A DNA stretch of 64,000 bases from Micrasema longulum (GCA_022494885.1 JAGVSM010000853.1:1-64000); one strand, 5' to 3'. Shown: positions 10,190 to 21,099, counted from the first letter of the stretch. Program-made: numbers and translations. Notes: generated by a model not told the origin, from the letters alone.

Positions 10190-10804
10190 TTATTTATTTT
10201 TTTAAATTTTATTATTCATATATATGTAAATTACAAAATGAAAAATCTTAATTTAATAATATATAAGTATAGAAATAATTAAAATAATAAAGTAAAATTA
10301 GGTATATATAAAAATAACACAAAGTATACATAATATCCAGAGAATAATATGTCAAAAATTAAGAGAATATTGTAACGAAAAACTCCCTCAAAGACGTGAA
10401 AAATGTCAATGTTCAAAGTAATATTGTTCAACATAGAGACAGACCCTTCCAACAGGCATAACCATAGGCAGGTTGGTCCTGAATATTGGAATATGAAACA
10501 GTCTACGCTGACGCTGTCTAAGAACATAAAAGCTGATGCTCCGCATAATTTCAGGGTTGTTAATAATACCGCGCAGCAATCTAAAGAAGTGCGTAGTTAA
10601 ATACACATTCCGTCTGGTCTTCAAACTGCTGTAACCGAGCACACCCTGGAAGAAATCAGTGGGATAAAGCCATGGATAATATCCGCACTCCCTCATGTAG
10701 AGAAACCGAAGAAATTTCTTCTGAACCCTCTCCACCATAAGAGAGTACTCCAACTCACACGGTCCCCGAATCATCGAGCCACTCTCGAGTCTGCTTCGCA
10801 CCAA
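10190..10804 (-). mobile_element. LINE reverse-transcriptase C-terminal fragment
   Basis: A 132-codon open frame (10406-10804) reads as an ORF2 C-terminus: GPCELEYSLMVERVQKKFLR (IEYxSxxW...ERVQKxFLR motif), then DFFQGVLGYSSLKTRR (gxxSLxxRR), FRLLRGIINNPEIM, IPIFRTNLP and RVCLYV. This arrangement is typical of jockey/I-type LINEs. The frame ends at YYFEH and an AT-rich 3' UTR follows to about 10190. The catalytic domain is missing (5' truncation). Confidence 0.7.
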
Positions 10805-10859
10805 CGAGTTATAAAGAATTCTCAGTAACTTATATATTATCTATAAAAACAATGAATTA

Positions 10860-11245
10860 ACAGATATAAATAACAGTCAGAAAGATCAGAATATATATGT
10901 TTATACAAACAATAATAATATTAAATAAATATATTAATAAATATACATATATTTTTTTCAATACAAGTATCTGAAAAATTAAAATATTTACACGTAAGCT
11001 AGTATTCATATTTAAACTTTTGAACGAGTAGCCACTCTCTATTTTACTCTTGTTATATTGTGAGTTAAATTTAAGTTCTTTCGGCAATAAATTAAAAATG
11101 CTAGGTACTAAACAATTGAGAATTCTATCACCATACTTATTGCATACTTTTGATACTACCCGACCATTATTATATGTGTGAAGCGTGTATTATGGTTATG
11201 TTTGAGAAGAATTTTAAAAGTATTACTATTAAATTGTTCTAAAAT
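10860..11245 (-). mobile_element. LINE ORF2 C-terminal fragment
   Basis: Minus strand shows LLKHNHNTRFTHI, the HNYNTR motif of LINE tails. A frameshift follows, then NCLVPSIFNLLPKELKFNSQ, the FNxLP motif, in a 76-codon frame (10857-11087). AT-rich 3' sequence follows. Confidence 0.5.
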
Positions 11246-11530
11246 GATGCAAAGCCACAGTAATCCTTAACAATATAAGTGTAGTTTTATTAATTCTGTG
11301 ATACAAAAGGGTTGATGTCATAAATCTCAATATTACAGGAGAGTGCTGTGGCATGTAGGTAAAGAAGCACATGTCATTAAAATTGAAAAAATGTTCTAAG
11401 TATGCAGATCCACTTTAAAAAGTCTACGGAAGGTTGGGAGAAGACATAAAAATAAGAGGAAAATTTATTCATTTTAATAATGAAATTAGCAACCGTCATA
11501 TAATTCAAAGATACTATTTGGTAAATAAGT
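11246..11530. other. no gene recognised
   Basis: AT-rich spacer without frames or repeat partner seen here. Confidence 0.35.
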
Positions 11531-11537
11531 ACATTTT

Positions 11538-11612
11538 GGCCTTGTGGTGTAGTGGTCAGCGCGTTTGCCCACTATACAAGAGGTCTCGGGTTTGATTCCC
11601 GACTGAAACATT
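11538..11612 (+). repeat. tRNA-like SINE head (pol III boxes)
   Basis: Begins GGCCTTGTGGTGTAGTGGTC (A-box-like TGTAGTGGTC) and has a B box GGGTTTGATTCC at 11588-11599. The head is close to that of SINE-2 (29200-29276 minus). It joins straight into the J foldback at about 11606. It is a SINE head, not a functional tRNA gene: no acceptor stem or anticodon arm consistent with a tRNA gene was made out. Confidence 0.65.
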
Positions 11613-12121
11613 TATTTATGCGGGTGAGATTCATCTAATTTAATTATTTCACCTACATACTAAGCAACGCCTGAATTTTTTTATTTTTTTCAATTTCTTT
11701 ACTTCTTTATGGACCAAGTGGATTTATCAACAATTGAAAATAATAAAAAAATCAGGCCTTGCCTAGTATGTAGGTAAAATAATTAAATTAGATGAATCTC
11801 ACCAGCATAAATGAAGGTTTCAGCTCTTTAACTTCACAAACATCAACAGACGAAAGAATTGAAGGAATACAGATGTTCAAATATGAGCAGAATGGTGAAT
11901 GTTACACAGTGTGTAAAGTGGCCACTTAGGTCATAAGCCCTGTGAATACCTACACTTCTATATCACCTTCTCTAAAATGTTCTTCATCTCTGTTGTGATA
12001 TGTTAATCTTTACAGCTCTCCGAAGAGTTGAATCCAGTCCTTGTCTAGAAAAGTTTGGACAAACTCAAAATATTGTTGATAAATCCACCTGGTTCATGAA
12101 GAAGTGTAGAAATTGAAAAAA
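11606..12121 (+). mobile_element. J element with long inverted repeat
   Basis: About 80 bp at 11606-11690 (GGGTGAGATTCATCTAATTT ... CAACGCCTGA) recur inverted at 11745-11822. A second pair, TTTCAATTTCT...GTGGATTTATCAACA (11690-11733), recurs inverted at 12073-12120. The rest is the J body: GTTTCAGCTCTTTAACTT, AACATCAACAGA, TGAATGTTACACAG, AAGTGGCCACTT, TCATAAGCCCTGT. J recurs at least six times in the window and has no coding frame. Confidence 0.65.
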
Positions 12122-12410
12122 TAACGTATGTAATATATGTATAAAGTATATAGGTGATATAATTTAATTAAATGAATCTCACCCGCATATGGTTTCAGCT
12201 CTTTAACTTTACAAACATCAACAGATGAAAGAATTGAAGGAATAAAGATGTTTTAATATGGGCAGAATGGTGAATGTTACAAAGTGTGTAAAGTGGCCAC
12301 TTAAACCAGCCAATGACAGGTCATAAGCCCTGTAGATGCCTAGACTTCTATATTTCCATCTCTTAAATGTTCTAAATCTCTGTTGTAATATGTTAAAAAA
12401 TATTTGCTTA
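12122..12410 (+). mobile_element. J element, adjacent second copy
   Basis: Direct-oriented J copy following the first without a gap: ATGAATCTCACCCGCATA, GTTTCAGCTC, AACATCAACAGATG, AAGTGGCCACTT, CCAGCCAATGACAGGTC and CTGTTGTAATATGTTA. It is truncated before the terminal block. Confidence 0.65.
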
Positions 12411-12416
12411 AAAAGG

Positions 12417-12575
12417 TGTTTTTACAACTGGAATATTTCATAGTCTCTGGACTGATAACTGTAAGACTGATCATCTTACATTCATGTAACAAAAATAATC
12501 AAGATATGCTGCGATTGGTGTATCAATGCAGTGCCCTATGCACCATTGGGTGCGGAAAGGGAATGATGATGTACA
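12417..12575 (+). repeat. SINE-2, 5'-truncated
   Basis: Body TGGAATATTTCATAGTC...GGACTG, ATCAAGATATGCTGCGATTGG, CAGTGCCCTATGCACC and terminal GGGAATGATGATG. This is the same order as the complete copy at 29036-29276 (minus). The head is replaced by the J junction. Confidence 0.65.
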
Positions 12576-12844
12576 TGTAAATTGTAAAAAAAAATATTTA
12601 TTAACAGTCACTTCCAATTTGTACAAATTGTAAAACATAGTTAAAAAGCATAGAATTTTAAATGTCCTAATAATTATAATAGAGCAAAAATGTATTAACC
12701 TTTTGGTGTACTTATCTCATTTATTTACAAAAATGGACATGGTCTACTTGTGTTTTCATAATCGTTCAAAAAGGCAACCAAAAAATACACTCACCATACT
12801 CGAAATATGAATACATTGCATTTTTATTTTAGTTATTTATATTA
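12576..12844. other. no gene recognised
   Basis: AT-rich spacer. Confidence 0.35.
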
Positions 12845-13005
12845 TACAACAGGCCAGGAGGCCCAATTACAGTGGTGAATTACATCACAGAACACCCAGG
12901 CTTGAGATAATTCACATTGTAATTTTTGTGTTCTAACCAGGAATCGAACCCGGAACCTTCCGTGTGTTAGTCAAGCGTCTTGACAACTACACCACGGAGG
13001 CCGCC
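12845..13005 (-). repeat. SINE-1 (tRNA-derived)
   Basis: The minus strand begins GGCGGCCTCCGTGGTGTAGT with A box, contains B box GGTTCGATTCC (about 12945-12955 region), body GAATTATCTCAAGCCTGGGT and a tail CCACTGTAATTGGGCCTCC TGGCCTGTTG. Four copies occur in the window. Confidence 0.8.
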
Positions 13006-13050
13006 TTAATTATTTTGCATTACCTGAAGATGCTTTTGAAAATGCATGAA

Positions 13051-13356
13051 TTATAATAATATTTTATTGAATAGATCATCGTGAGCCCGAGGTAGAAGAG
13101 TATTGAAGAGAAACTGCAATGAGTGGAAGTAGTAGCGCGAGTGGCGTGTGGCAAACGTGGGTACGTTTTCTCCAAGTAAAGTAAAAGCCTTTTGAACTGT
13201 CAATAAACGCGAGATCGGGAATGTGCGATACTCGAGCACAACGCACGCTCCGTTTTTCGATAAATGTTCAGCATTGCTGAAAATCTTTTCATAAAAAACA
13301 TAACGCCCGGTAAAGGCCACTGGCGTCTCCTGACCAAAAACCTCAGCAGTGCTCAT
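13051..13356 (-). CDS. unassigned 101-codon open frame
   Basis: An ATG-started frame (MSTAEVFGQETPVAFTGRYV...) in a GC-richer island within AT-rich sequence, with a fair start context (A at -3). The composition is mixed rather than low-complexity. It has one AFTG/FYEK-like hydrophobic-polar mix, no signal peptide, no membrane segment and no motif known to me. No splice sites or repeat copies were recognised. It could be a chance frame, an exon, or part of a transposon. The protein ends DDLFNKILL. Confidence 0.2.
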   Translation of the reverse strand: MSTAEVFGQETPVAFTGRYVFYEKIFSNAEHLSKNGACVVLEYRTFPISRLLTVQKAFTLLGENVPTFATRHSRYYFHSLQFLFNTLLPRAHDDLFNKILL

Positions 13357-13359
13357 CTT

Positions 13360-14555
13360 TACATTTTGTCATCGTTTTTATTAAGTTCAATGTGAGAGGT
13401 CTGACACGATGAACGAGGAATTATGTGACAGCCCGCACATCGGAACCAGGAATTCAAAATTTGCCTAACATTATACGCACGTTATACGTAGCTAAATCAA
13501 CCCAAATTTGTTATATAGTCCTTTAAATATGGCTTGATTAGAATGACAGTTGTTAGCAAAAGTGACGACATAACTTTGTAGTAACTTCTAAGAAGTGATT
13601 TATAAACACACGAAAAATTATTTATATCTGACTTGTTAAATACTTTTTTAATACAATGCTTGACATATAAATCAACGTAATTATTTAAAATCAGCTTTAA
13701 AACCAAAAAAACTAAAATAAACCTAATTATTTACGACGTTCTTACAAGGTTACGTCATTTTGCAAAAATTTAAGAGATGAAACAAATTGATCAATGTAAA
13801 TCGATCGAATTAAAAAATCATTTATTTTATGCTATTCATAAAAAAAATACTTATTTTAATGTGAATAATTGTCTTAAACACACTATAATAGGCTCGTTTT
13901 CATGTCAATTTTTGGAAACAGAGTTTCATTTTTGCATGAAAAAACTGATTAAATCGATTTGATCGGTACATGATCAGTGATCAGTACTTTCCCATCACTA
14001 GTCGCATTTGTTTGGCAGCTGTCATTTTCATCAAGCTATAGGACTATTAAATCATTTCGCATGTTCAAGGTTCAACAGACGTATTTCGAATTTGGCACTG
14101 CCCGGAGTATGTAAATTGTATTCTCCCTCTAACGCACGATTCACCGGTATGAAGCGTAGTCTATCTTGCTCAAATCACGGTTTTTACAGACATGGTATTT
14201 TTCTTACGAATTCGGGGAAAAAGATTGTGCAAAACGTAATATGCACGGTGACGATTGCCCACTAGAGTCGATCTCGCTAGATCTTTTGGCGCTGGTTTGA
14301 ATATCATAAAGTTGTATGGGTATAATGTTGCAACGAATCCCTGTTTCTTTGTATAACATTTTTACTATTAATAAAATTACTAATTTATTTAGACATGTTT
14401 TTATTTGGCAGTGTACTGCACATACTAAGAAACTGCCTCTGGAAAAGATACCAACTTTTGCGATTTTTATCTTAGTTTTTTTTTTTTAAATATTAGGAAT
14501 ATATTATAGTTAGTATAAAACAACTTACCAACTGACTAAAAATTAAAGTTCTTTT
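13360..14555. other. no gene recognised
   Basis: AT-rich. Frames at 13497-13706 (minus), 13777-13962 and 14008-14265 (plus) have no recognisable domain, and none has a repeat copy in this window. 13960-14340 is somewhat GC-richer. Confidence 0.35.
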
Positions 14556-14559
14556 AAAA

Positions 14560-15355
14560 GGGAAATATCACTTTTTTTTACAATTTAAAATTAATTTGGG
14601 TCTATGAAATAATGTTGTAATAAAAAAAAATGTACTTATTAGAAGCATAAAAAATATTTTTAAATGTATAATTTTTTATTCCCGCGAAAACGATCCATTG
14701 TATTGGCCACGCCCCTAATACGTCATGCTCCGCTTAAATTTTGAACTTTGTTTGTGACCGTTTAAATTTAAAAGGAATATCGTCACGAATGGTGAAGTCA
14801 CAATGAGGAAGTTCACTGTTTTTTTATTCTTTTTATTTGACTATCAAACTAAGCCAAAAAATCATTTTTACATATAGTATTATCAGCGCTATGATTTTTT
14901 AAAGTTTTGTATTTGTGAAATAACTCCGCGTGTGACGTCAGAGGTTTTTCTGTATCAGTTCTCCCGATTAATTCGTTTACGGTAAGCAAACCGGATATCC
15001 TTCACAGCTCCCCATCATTGGTTGGTTCATATGAACCAGTGACGTTGTTCAAAGTAATGCGTTTTTATTAAAATATTTTTCTTTACTTTTGTCGTACATT
15101 TTCAAGAAACTTTACCCTACAATTTAATGCTCTAATTTTTACCGCGCGCAAGAAAACATTTTTGTATCCAATTTTTTCGCAAGTTCCTCATTATGAAGGC
15201 CAAACAGGTCGCGTTTTTTAGGGACGTATTTTTTAATATTTTTTTTTTCTTTTCATAGTTATGTATGAAAACATTTCTCCACAATATCCATTTTGATTTT
15301 AAAAATACAATTTTTTAAAAAAAATCCATTTCACATATTTTTGTGGGTATTCGCT
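14560..15355 (+). mobile_element. N2 element (copy b), carrying a nested N1
   Basis: Starts GGGAAATATCACTTTTTTTT, as does copy c at 63398. It contains TTCCCGCGAAAAC, TTGGCCACGCCCCTAATACG and CGTCACGAAT, is interrupted at 14803-15191 by N1, and resumes with AGGCCAAACA, AGGGACGTATTTT and AAAACATTTCTCCACA. No coding frame. Confidence 0.7.
14803..15191 (+). mobile_element. N1 TIR element nested in N2
   Basis: Ends ATGAGGAAGTTCA and AAGTTCCTCAT form short inverted repeats. The interior has AGTGACGT/GTGACGTCAGAGG boxes, GGTTGGTTCATATGAACC and ACCGCGCGCAAG, all found in other N1 copies. The N2 copy at 6447 gives the unoccupied sequence CACAATTAT where this copy has CACAAT-N1-TAT. Confidence 0.75.
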
Positions 15356-15359
15356 TACT

Positions 15360-15777
15360 AATGCGATGTGTCCCTATTGGTAATTACCCACAAAACCAAT
15401 ATAGCATTGAAAGGATTTCTTGGTAATTCCGTTTTCAGTGAGATAAAGGAATGAGACACCAGCTTACAATTGAAATTTGCATCCGAGAAAGTTAACTAAG
15501 CCATATGTAAATTAACTTTACTTGATTCATATTATGAAGAATGCGAATCCGGTAGACAGGTCATACAAAATATATAAGTAGCTGTTGATTCAATTATTTA
15601 TATTCGGTGACAATTTCATTATCTGTTTGAAAAAATATTCAAATTAGCAATATGTTGAGTTTGTCCAAATGTTTGTTGACTATATTTCTATCTTTCTGTA
15701 CTTGTGTACAGGTGCTTTGTTTATTATAATTGTTTTTCAATATTATTTTATACTTTGTCAAAGGTGTAAGCCATAAC
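15360..15777. other. no gene recognised; short J remnant
   Basis: 15650-15675 (TATGTTGAGTTTGTCCAAAT) matches the terminal part of J (12050-12075). The rest is unassigned. Confidence 0.35.
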
Positions 15778-16566
15778 TTTATAGCAGTTTGCACTCACTT
15801 AAAAGATTACAGAATTTCTTGCCAATTAATGTTAAGCAAACATTAGTCCAGAGCTTACTTCTTCCACTCCTTGACTACGCGGTTGTATGTTATCCAGATG
15901 CTAACTCTGAATTGCTTGATAAGTTAGAACGATTGCAGAGTATTTGTATTCGTTATATCTTTAATCTTCGCGAATTTGACCACATAACAGAGTATCGCAC
16001 GCAACTACACAGGCTCAGTATCAGGCATAGAAGAAACATTCACATTCTATCACTTCTTCACAATATTTTAAATAATCCCACTTCGCCTGTTTATCTGAGA
16101 GAGCTCATCCAACCTCTTTCACAACACGGACTATCTCTTCGTTCTAGTAACGAGAGAACCCTGTCATCGCTCTAATTTTTTTGCCTCCTCTTTCACAGTA
16201 GTAGCCGCTCGATTGTGGAATAATCTACCCACTAATGTTAGAGACGCCCCTTCTTTATTAACATTTAAGTCAAGATTGAAATGTCACTATCTAAATATTT
16301 AAATTGTTCCTTTATCCTTGTTCTTTCCTTCCCATCCCCTCTCCTCTCTTCATAGTATAGTATTAATATTTTCATGTATTTTTATTTTGTTAATCTTTGT
16401 TTTTAATTTTTGTATAAAATTGTAAGATTCAATATGACCATGTATTTATAATTTTCTCAAACTGAACGGTTTGGGTAGGTAGGAAGAAATTGCCTTAAGG
16501 CAATATGCCCGCCCTTATATGTATATTTATTGTCTATGTATATAAAGTGTCAAATAAATAAATAAA
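15778..16566 (+). mobile_element. LINE-B ORF2 C-terminus and 3' UTR
   Basis: The frame from 15789 reads SLKRLQNFLPINVKQTLVQS, LLPLLDYAVVCYPDAN, LERLQSICIRYIFNL and HRLSIRHRRNIHIL. It is homologous to 58943-59599 (minus). An 11-bp deletion near 16160 shifts the frame; the lost ending (RLWNNLPTNVRDAPSLLTFK SRLKCHYLNI) is still legible to 16302. The 3' UTR has GGTAGGAAGAAATTGCC, TTAAGGCAATATGCCCGCCC and an AAATAAATAAATAA tail. This is the jockey/CR1-like end with WNNLP; it is 5' truncated. Confidence 0.8.
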
Positions 16567-16589
16567 TAAGCCGTCGCAATAAATCAATA

Positions 16590-16790
16590 AATAAATATGG
16601 GCAGAATGGCGAATGTTGAACCAGCCAATGACTGGTTATAAGCCTTGTAGATGCCTAGACTTCCATATCACCTTATCTAAAATGTTCTTTATCTCTGTTG
16701 TAATATGTTGATATTAACAGCTCCCCGGGAAGTTGAATCCAGTCCTTGTCTACGAAAATTTGGACAAACTTGAAATATTGTAATTTAATC
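16590..16790 (+). mobile_element. J element fragment
   Basis: ATGGGCAGAATGGCGAATGTT, then CCAGCCAATGACTGGTTATA, GATGCCTAGACTTCCATATC and GGACAAACTTGAAATATTG match other J copies. It lies directly behind the LINE-B tail. Confidence 0.65.
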
Positions 16791-16799
16791 ATTTTACAT

Positions 16800-19339
16800 G
16801 GTATTATTTTATAAATATGATCGTTCTTCCGTCCGCGCATGATTGTAACCGGTTGATACATTAGTGGGTCAGCAGAGAAAGAAAATGAATGAGTTATGGT
16901 GGTGAGGGAGAGAGGTTATAATATGAGTGAGATGGAAGAATGATGGCCGCTACGGAAGGCTCCTATATCACGATCGGTTTGAGCACGGTAGAAAATCTTA
17001 ACCCCATTGTGGTGCCACGCGTCGTAATGTGATTACGGGTTTAAAAAACCTAAAGCTAATAGCAATATACATATGCATTACATTACATAGAGCCTTACTT
17101 ATTAGATTTCCTCATACCAGGTTTACATTAAGAAATAACTAGACCCGATTTAACTATTTATAACCTACCTATATAAAAAAGCTTACTTATAAAAATATTT
17201 AATACCTGGAATAACAATTCAAAGGTTATTTCATGGTTTATTTTTTTAAACAGTCAACACTGATATGTGCGCGTGCGCAGTAACTTTTATAACAACAACA
17301 AACTTCAAAGTCAAATCGAGACTTCTGTCAGCGTAATGGAGAACATGGAGAAAACCGTTAAAAAAATAAATCGATCTTACCAAAGAAATAACATGCTTCA
17401 TATTTTCGTTAAAAAAACGCTATTTCATTTTAAATTCTCTCTCCGAATAATCCTTAAAAGGGTCGGAACTTTTAAAAAATACTTTTTGTGCGCGAGAAGT
17501 TCGCAGGACTTCTCGCGCAAAACTTCGAAAAAAATCTGATAAACTATCCATTTTGATTACCGAAAAATATGACTTTTGACAGATCGCGTGTTTATTCCAG
17601 CGTTTTACCACATAATATTCTGGTATGGGTTTCTACGGTCACTGTACCAGATTTTAACCGAGTTTAACTTTATGCGAGGTTTATAAGTAATATTTTTTGT
17701 TATGCCATCATTATTCTACTACTATTCTCAAGCTTAACTTTATACCCGATTTATAAGTAAGGCCTATATATAATAGGATTTGTAGAAAAAATGGAGTGTG
17801 AAGGAGACAGTTTAACCCTGAATGAATTATGAATCTTCTTTACCCCATAGAGACGATAGAATGATGACCTTTCCTTCATATAACGGATGATTTAAACTCG
17901 CTGAATTTTGTGTAATAATGCAGTGCTCTACGCACCGCCAAAGGATGATTATTAAACGGATATCTTAACAAATATTGAAAACTGATTATGGAATTTATGA
18001 TCGTTGGTGCTATTTTGAATCTTCTCTACCTTCTCTAGAAAATGATTAATTTGTAGATTTTAATTTTTTTTATGCTACTACACTTTGCTTCATATATTGG
18101 ACATTTATAACTTATGATCATCAATAACTAATTTTCCGTTTTTGGTGGGCTAATACCCTCAAATCTTAAAATATTTTAATTCTGATTAATTAGAGAAGTT
18201 TTTTTGTTAGTTCTGAAAATGTTTTTGTCTCGCATTAAAAAACTGTCCTTACTTTTTTTAAAGCTTTAACCCTTCGTTTCGTATGTATACAAATTTGCAA
18301 AAAAATATTTACCGTTCATATATTTTGCTATAAACATTTTTCCAAGCTGGATTTTATGTGCATCAGATCCTTCAAATATTATACCTTAATATTTCACCAA
18401 TAGATGTCGGAAGTATTCTGGTTTGAGCGAAAAATAACAAGTCATTGCTTGTCTGGACTTGACTGACTTGTGACTTGTAAAACTTCAATTACAAAAACAG
18501 TGTTTTTTGTCTACAATTATTGATATTTGGTTGAAAAGTGATGCATAATTTTTAAATTGATAAGTGATAAGATACCAATTCTTACATTTTGTATTTTTTT
18601 ATTGATGGTGCATATTTGCAAAAAACATTTTTTTTTATTTAAATGAAAACTTTTTTAACACTGATTTTTTATTATTTTTCCAATAATCTACGACACAAAC
18701 TGCTTTCAAAGTGTTTTTTTTTTTAAAGTGCAGTCATGAATCGAAGGGTTTAAAATTGGTGTTTCATAAAAGTAAAGCAAACCGTTGCAAAAATATTGCA
18801 AAGTGTTGCAAAATGTCGCCACTTTTGCATAAAATTTTAAAACTTGAAATGCGCCGAAAAAAACGGGAAAATGTTTTTTTTTATGGTGTGTATTATTCTT
18901 AACTTTTAGAAAAAAAAAATCTCATAAAATATTTAGTGATATTTCACGGTAACGTGTAAAAGGGACCTATTTTGAATGACTTACAAGTACATAATATTGT
19001 GTTATCAACAATTATTTTTTTCTTCATAAAACATAAAGTCGAATGTATGGATAGCCCACATTATCATAATAAATATTTGTGGGTAAAATGGGAATTTCTC
19101 ATATCAAATAGTTCTCTTTCAATATTTGTTAATACCTGTTTTCGTACTTTCCCTTTACATGCTAATGAAGTCGAATGTTTAACCCTTTCATCCGGGTATA
19201 CATTTAAATATACTCGAATTAAATAAATGCGTAGATGTTCATTTTTTTGGGTAAGCCCGTGAAGCTGGATTTGTTCCAAAGTTTCAGCTACCAGCTACCA
19301 TTGCAGGAGCTATCTTTAGGGTAAACTATGTGTTTAAAT
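16800..19339. other. long stretch without recognised gene
   Basis: AT-rich. Frames at 17267-17539, 18711-18902 and 18972-19226 are Lys/Phe/Ile-rich and without domains. 16870-17040 is GC-richer. A hairpin lies at 17489-17519 (listed separately). No matching repeat copies were seen in this window. Confidence 0.35.
17489..17519. repeat. perfect 12-bp inverted repeat
   Basis: TGCGCGAGAAGT, a 7-nt loop, then ACTTCTCGCGCA. No T-run or promoter context that would give it a role. Confidence 0.8.
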
Positions 19340-20070
19340 CTCAGAGTAATAATGCGTAACCTAGAGAGAAGCCCTAAAACTATGTTTCATAGAACGCAAA
19401 CGATGTTGGTTAGCAACCAATTGGTGGCCATTTTGTTTTATTTGACAACATAAACGTAACGGTTCGATCGGATGCTTTTGTAGCTGTGTTTGGCTTTGTT
19501 TGTTTATTGGATATTTACGTTATAATATATAAAAATCGACTATGGTGAATTGCAGTATGTTTGGTTGCAGCAGTAGTAGCGTCAAAGGTGTTAAAGGAGT
19601 CAGTTCACAGGTAATTAAATCCGAATATTTTCCCATGATTTACATTGATTTTTGGCATTTATTGTCCCGACACGTGTATTATGTTCCCTAAAAACTTTCT
19701 TTATATCACCATATTTACTTCAAATACCATTTTCCTCAATTTATGGGATAAATTTGTGAATTAAAGTATGTTTGCTGTTGATAATGACAGTTGATTATGG
19801 GCAATATGTCGGGGCCGCACTAAGCATCCATATAAAGTTTGAGTCATTATCGAGTAGAGTTCGATTCAAATTTTACTCGAAAATAGCAACGTCAATCTTG
19901 AATCGCATTTAAAATGACGTGTCCAAATTTCAAGCCGCTACGACTCGCCATTTCGGCGATGTGACGGACAAACAAACAAACTCAACACAAGACTTTGGTT
20001 TAATGGAGTTGGGATTTATATATCAATAAGTATAACATAAATATGTTGTGAATAAAATGAATAAATAATC
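19340..20070 (+). mobile_element. THAP-family TIR transposon (copy 1, 3'-truncated)
   Basis: Begins with the TIR CTCAGAGTAATAATGCG TAACCTAGAGAGAAGC (positions 19340 on) and matches the reverse complement of 60240-60973 over about 700 bp: ATAAACGTAACGGTTCGATC, the THAP exon, TTATTGTCCCGACACGTG, GTCGGGGCCGCACTAAGCAT, AACAAACTCAACACAAGAC. The far TIR is missing; the copy stops at about 20070, next to an N1 fragment. Confidence 0.75.
19542..19610 (+). pseudogene. THAP zinc-finger first exon, frameshifted
   Basis: ATG at 19542 reads MVNCSMFGCSSSSVKGVKGV then SSQ up to a GTAATT donor at 19611. The start MVxCSxxGC with C-x4-C is the hallmark of THAP DNA-binding domains. Compared with the sister exon at 60705-60775, two T residues are missing, so the diagnostic SFHR becomes SSQ. 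The remaining THAP half and any transposase are not visible. Confidence 0.65.
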
Positions 20071-20084
20071 AAGAATACGTGGAA

Positions 20085-20251
20085 GAGAACTTCTGACGTC
20101 ACACGCGGAGTTATTTTAGAAATACAAAACTTTTAAAAATCATGGCGCTAATAATACGATATAAAAAAGTTTAAAAAAATCATTTTTTGGCTTAGTTTAA
20201 TAGTCTAAAAACTAATCAAAAAAATATTTAAAAAACACTCAACTTCCTCAT
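20085..20251 (-). mobile_element. N1 element, partial
   Basis: CTTCTGACGTCACACGCGG, CTTTTAAAAATCATGGCGCT and the terminal CTTCCTCAT match N1. One half is missing. Confidence 0.65.
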
Positions 20252-20479
20252 TGCCTCTTTCACAATATTAAAAACAAAACATTAATTAATTCGGGTCTTA
20301 AAAGGTTAATTAGAAAATTAACAGTTTTACTCGCAGAATACCAATGACAATTACTGTTAACACAATGAGGAGGTTGTCAAATAACTCGAAAGAGAAAATT
20401 GTAAGCAATAACATTTTTTAATACCCGCCATTTATCCGTCCAATTTATCTATCTTGGGCTGAAGATGATATGCTTAGGT

Positions 20480-20990
20480 GTGTTTTTGAGAAAAATATCT
20501 ATGGATCAATAAGTATTTTGGACATCACCAGACGCCTTCTGGAAACCCTTTCGCTAGCCAGTACTCTCGCCTTCTTCCACGTCAATCCCGCGCCCCTCAG
20601 TTCAACCAAAGCCAAAAGATCTTTAGTGAAGGTCTTCGGACGTTCAAGGACGGCGGAAATTTGCAAGTGTGAAAAAGATACAACTCGGGGTGGACTCCTG
20701 AAGCATCTGCAGCACGTGCCCAAGCCAGGTCCAGTGCCCCACCTTCAAGATGCTCGTCAGAGAAGGCTGATGCGTCCGTTCTCGCGCTTCAATGTTGGTA
20801 ATGAAATCAAACCACCTTTTACCTTATATTCTCTTCAAGCTCAATCAAAAGTCTTAAGTTTGGTCTTTTGGGGTTTGGTAAGGTGCCAGGATTCGCGTCC
20901 ATATATTAGTACTAAATTGTATTACACAAGAGTTACACAGGTGGCCGGAGAAGTGACGTCCAAAGGTAAAATATAGGTGCCTCATATTGA
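20480..20990 (-). mobile_element. LINE-C (RTE-like) ORF2 C-terminal fragment
   Basis: The minus strand reads ARERTHQPSLTSILKVGHWT, WLGHVLQM, then in another frame VELRGAGLTWKKARVLASER and VSRRRLVMS. WxWLGHVLRM and W...A.DR..WRRLV are the typical end of RTE-like ORF2. The last part is also present at 28315-28440. The 168-codon frame on the plus strand (20470-20976) is regarded as antisense. Frameshifts show decay. Confidence 0.5.
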
Positions 20991-21099
20991 GGGGTATGCG
21001 AATCACCCCCATGTATATTTCGCGATATTGCGTAGTTTTCGAGTTATGATTTTTTTAATGGGTTTTTGAAAATTTTCGACGGGATCGTTACCATTTTAG

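Noticed and set aside
11538..11612. functional tRNA gene
   Set aside because: Only the A and B boxes are convincing; no complete cloverleaf was made out and the sequence runs into SINE/J material. The same applies to 12950, 27550, 29210, 32655, 37855 and 49845.
20470..20976. 168-codon plus-strand open frame, the second-longest in the window
   Set aside because: It is antisense to a LINE-C tail recognised on the minus strand (WLGHVLQM, RRRLVMS), and the related copy at 28315-28440 keeps the same LINE sense.
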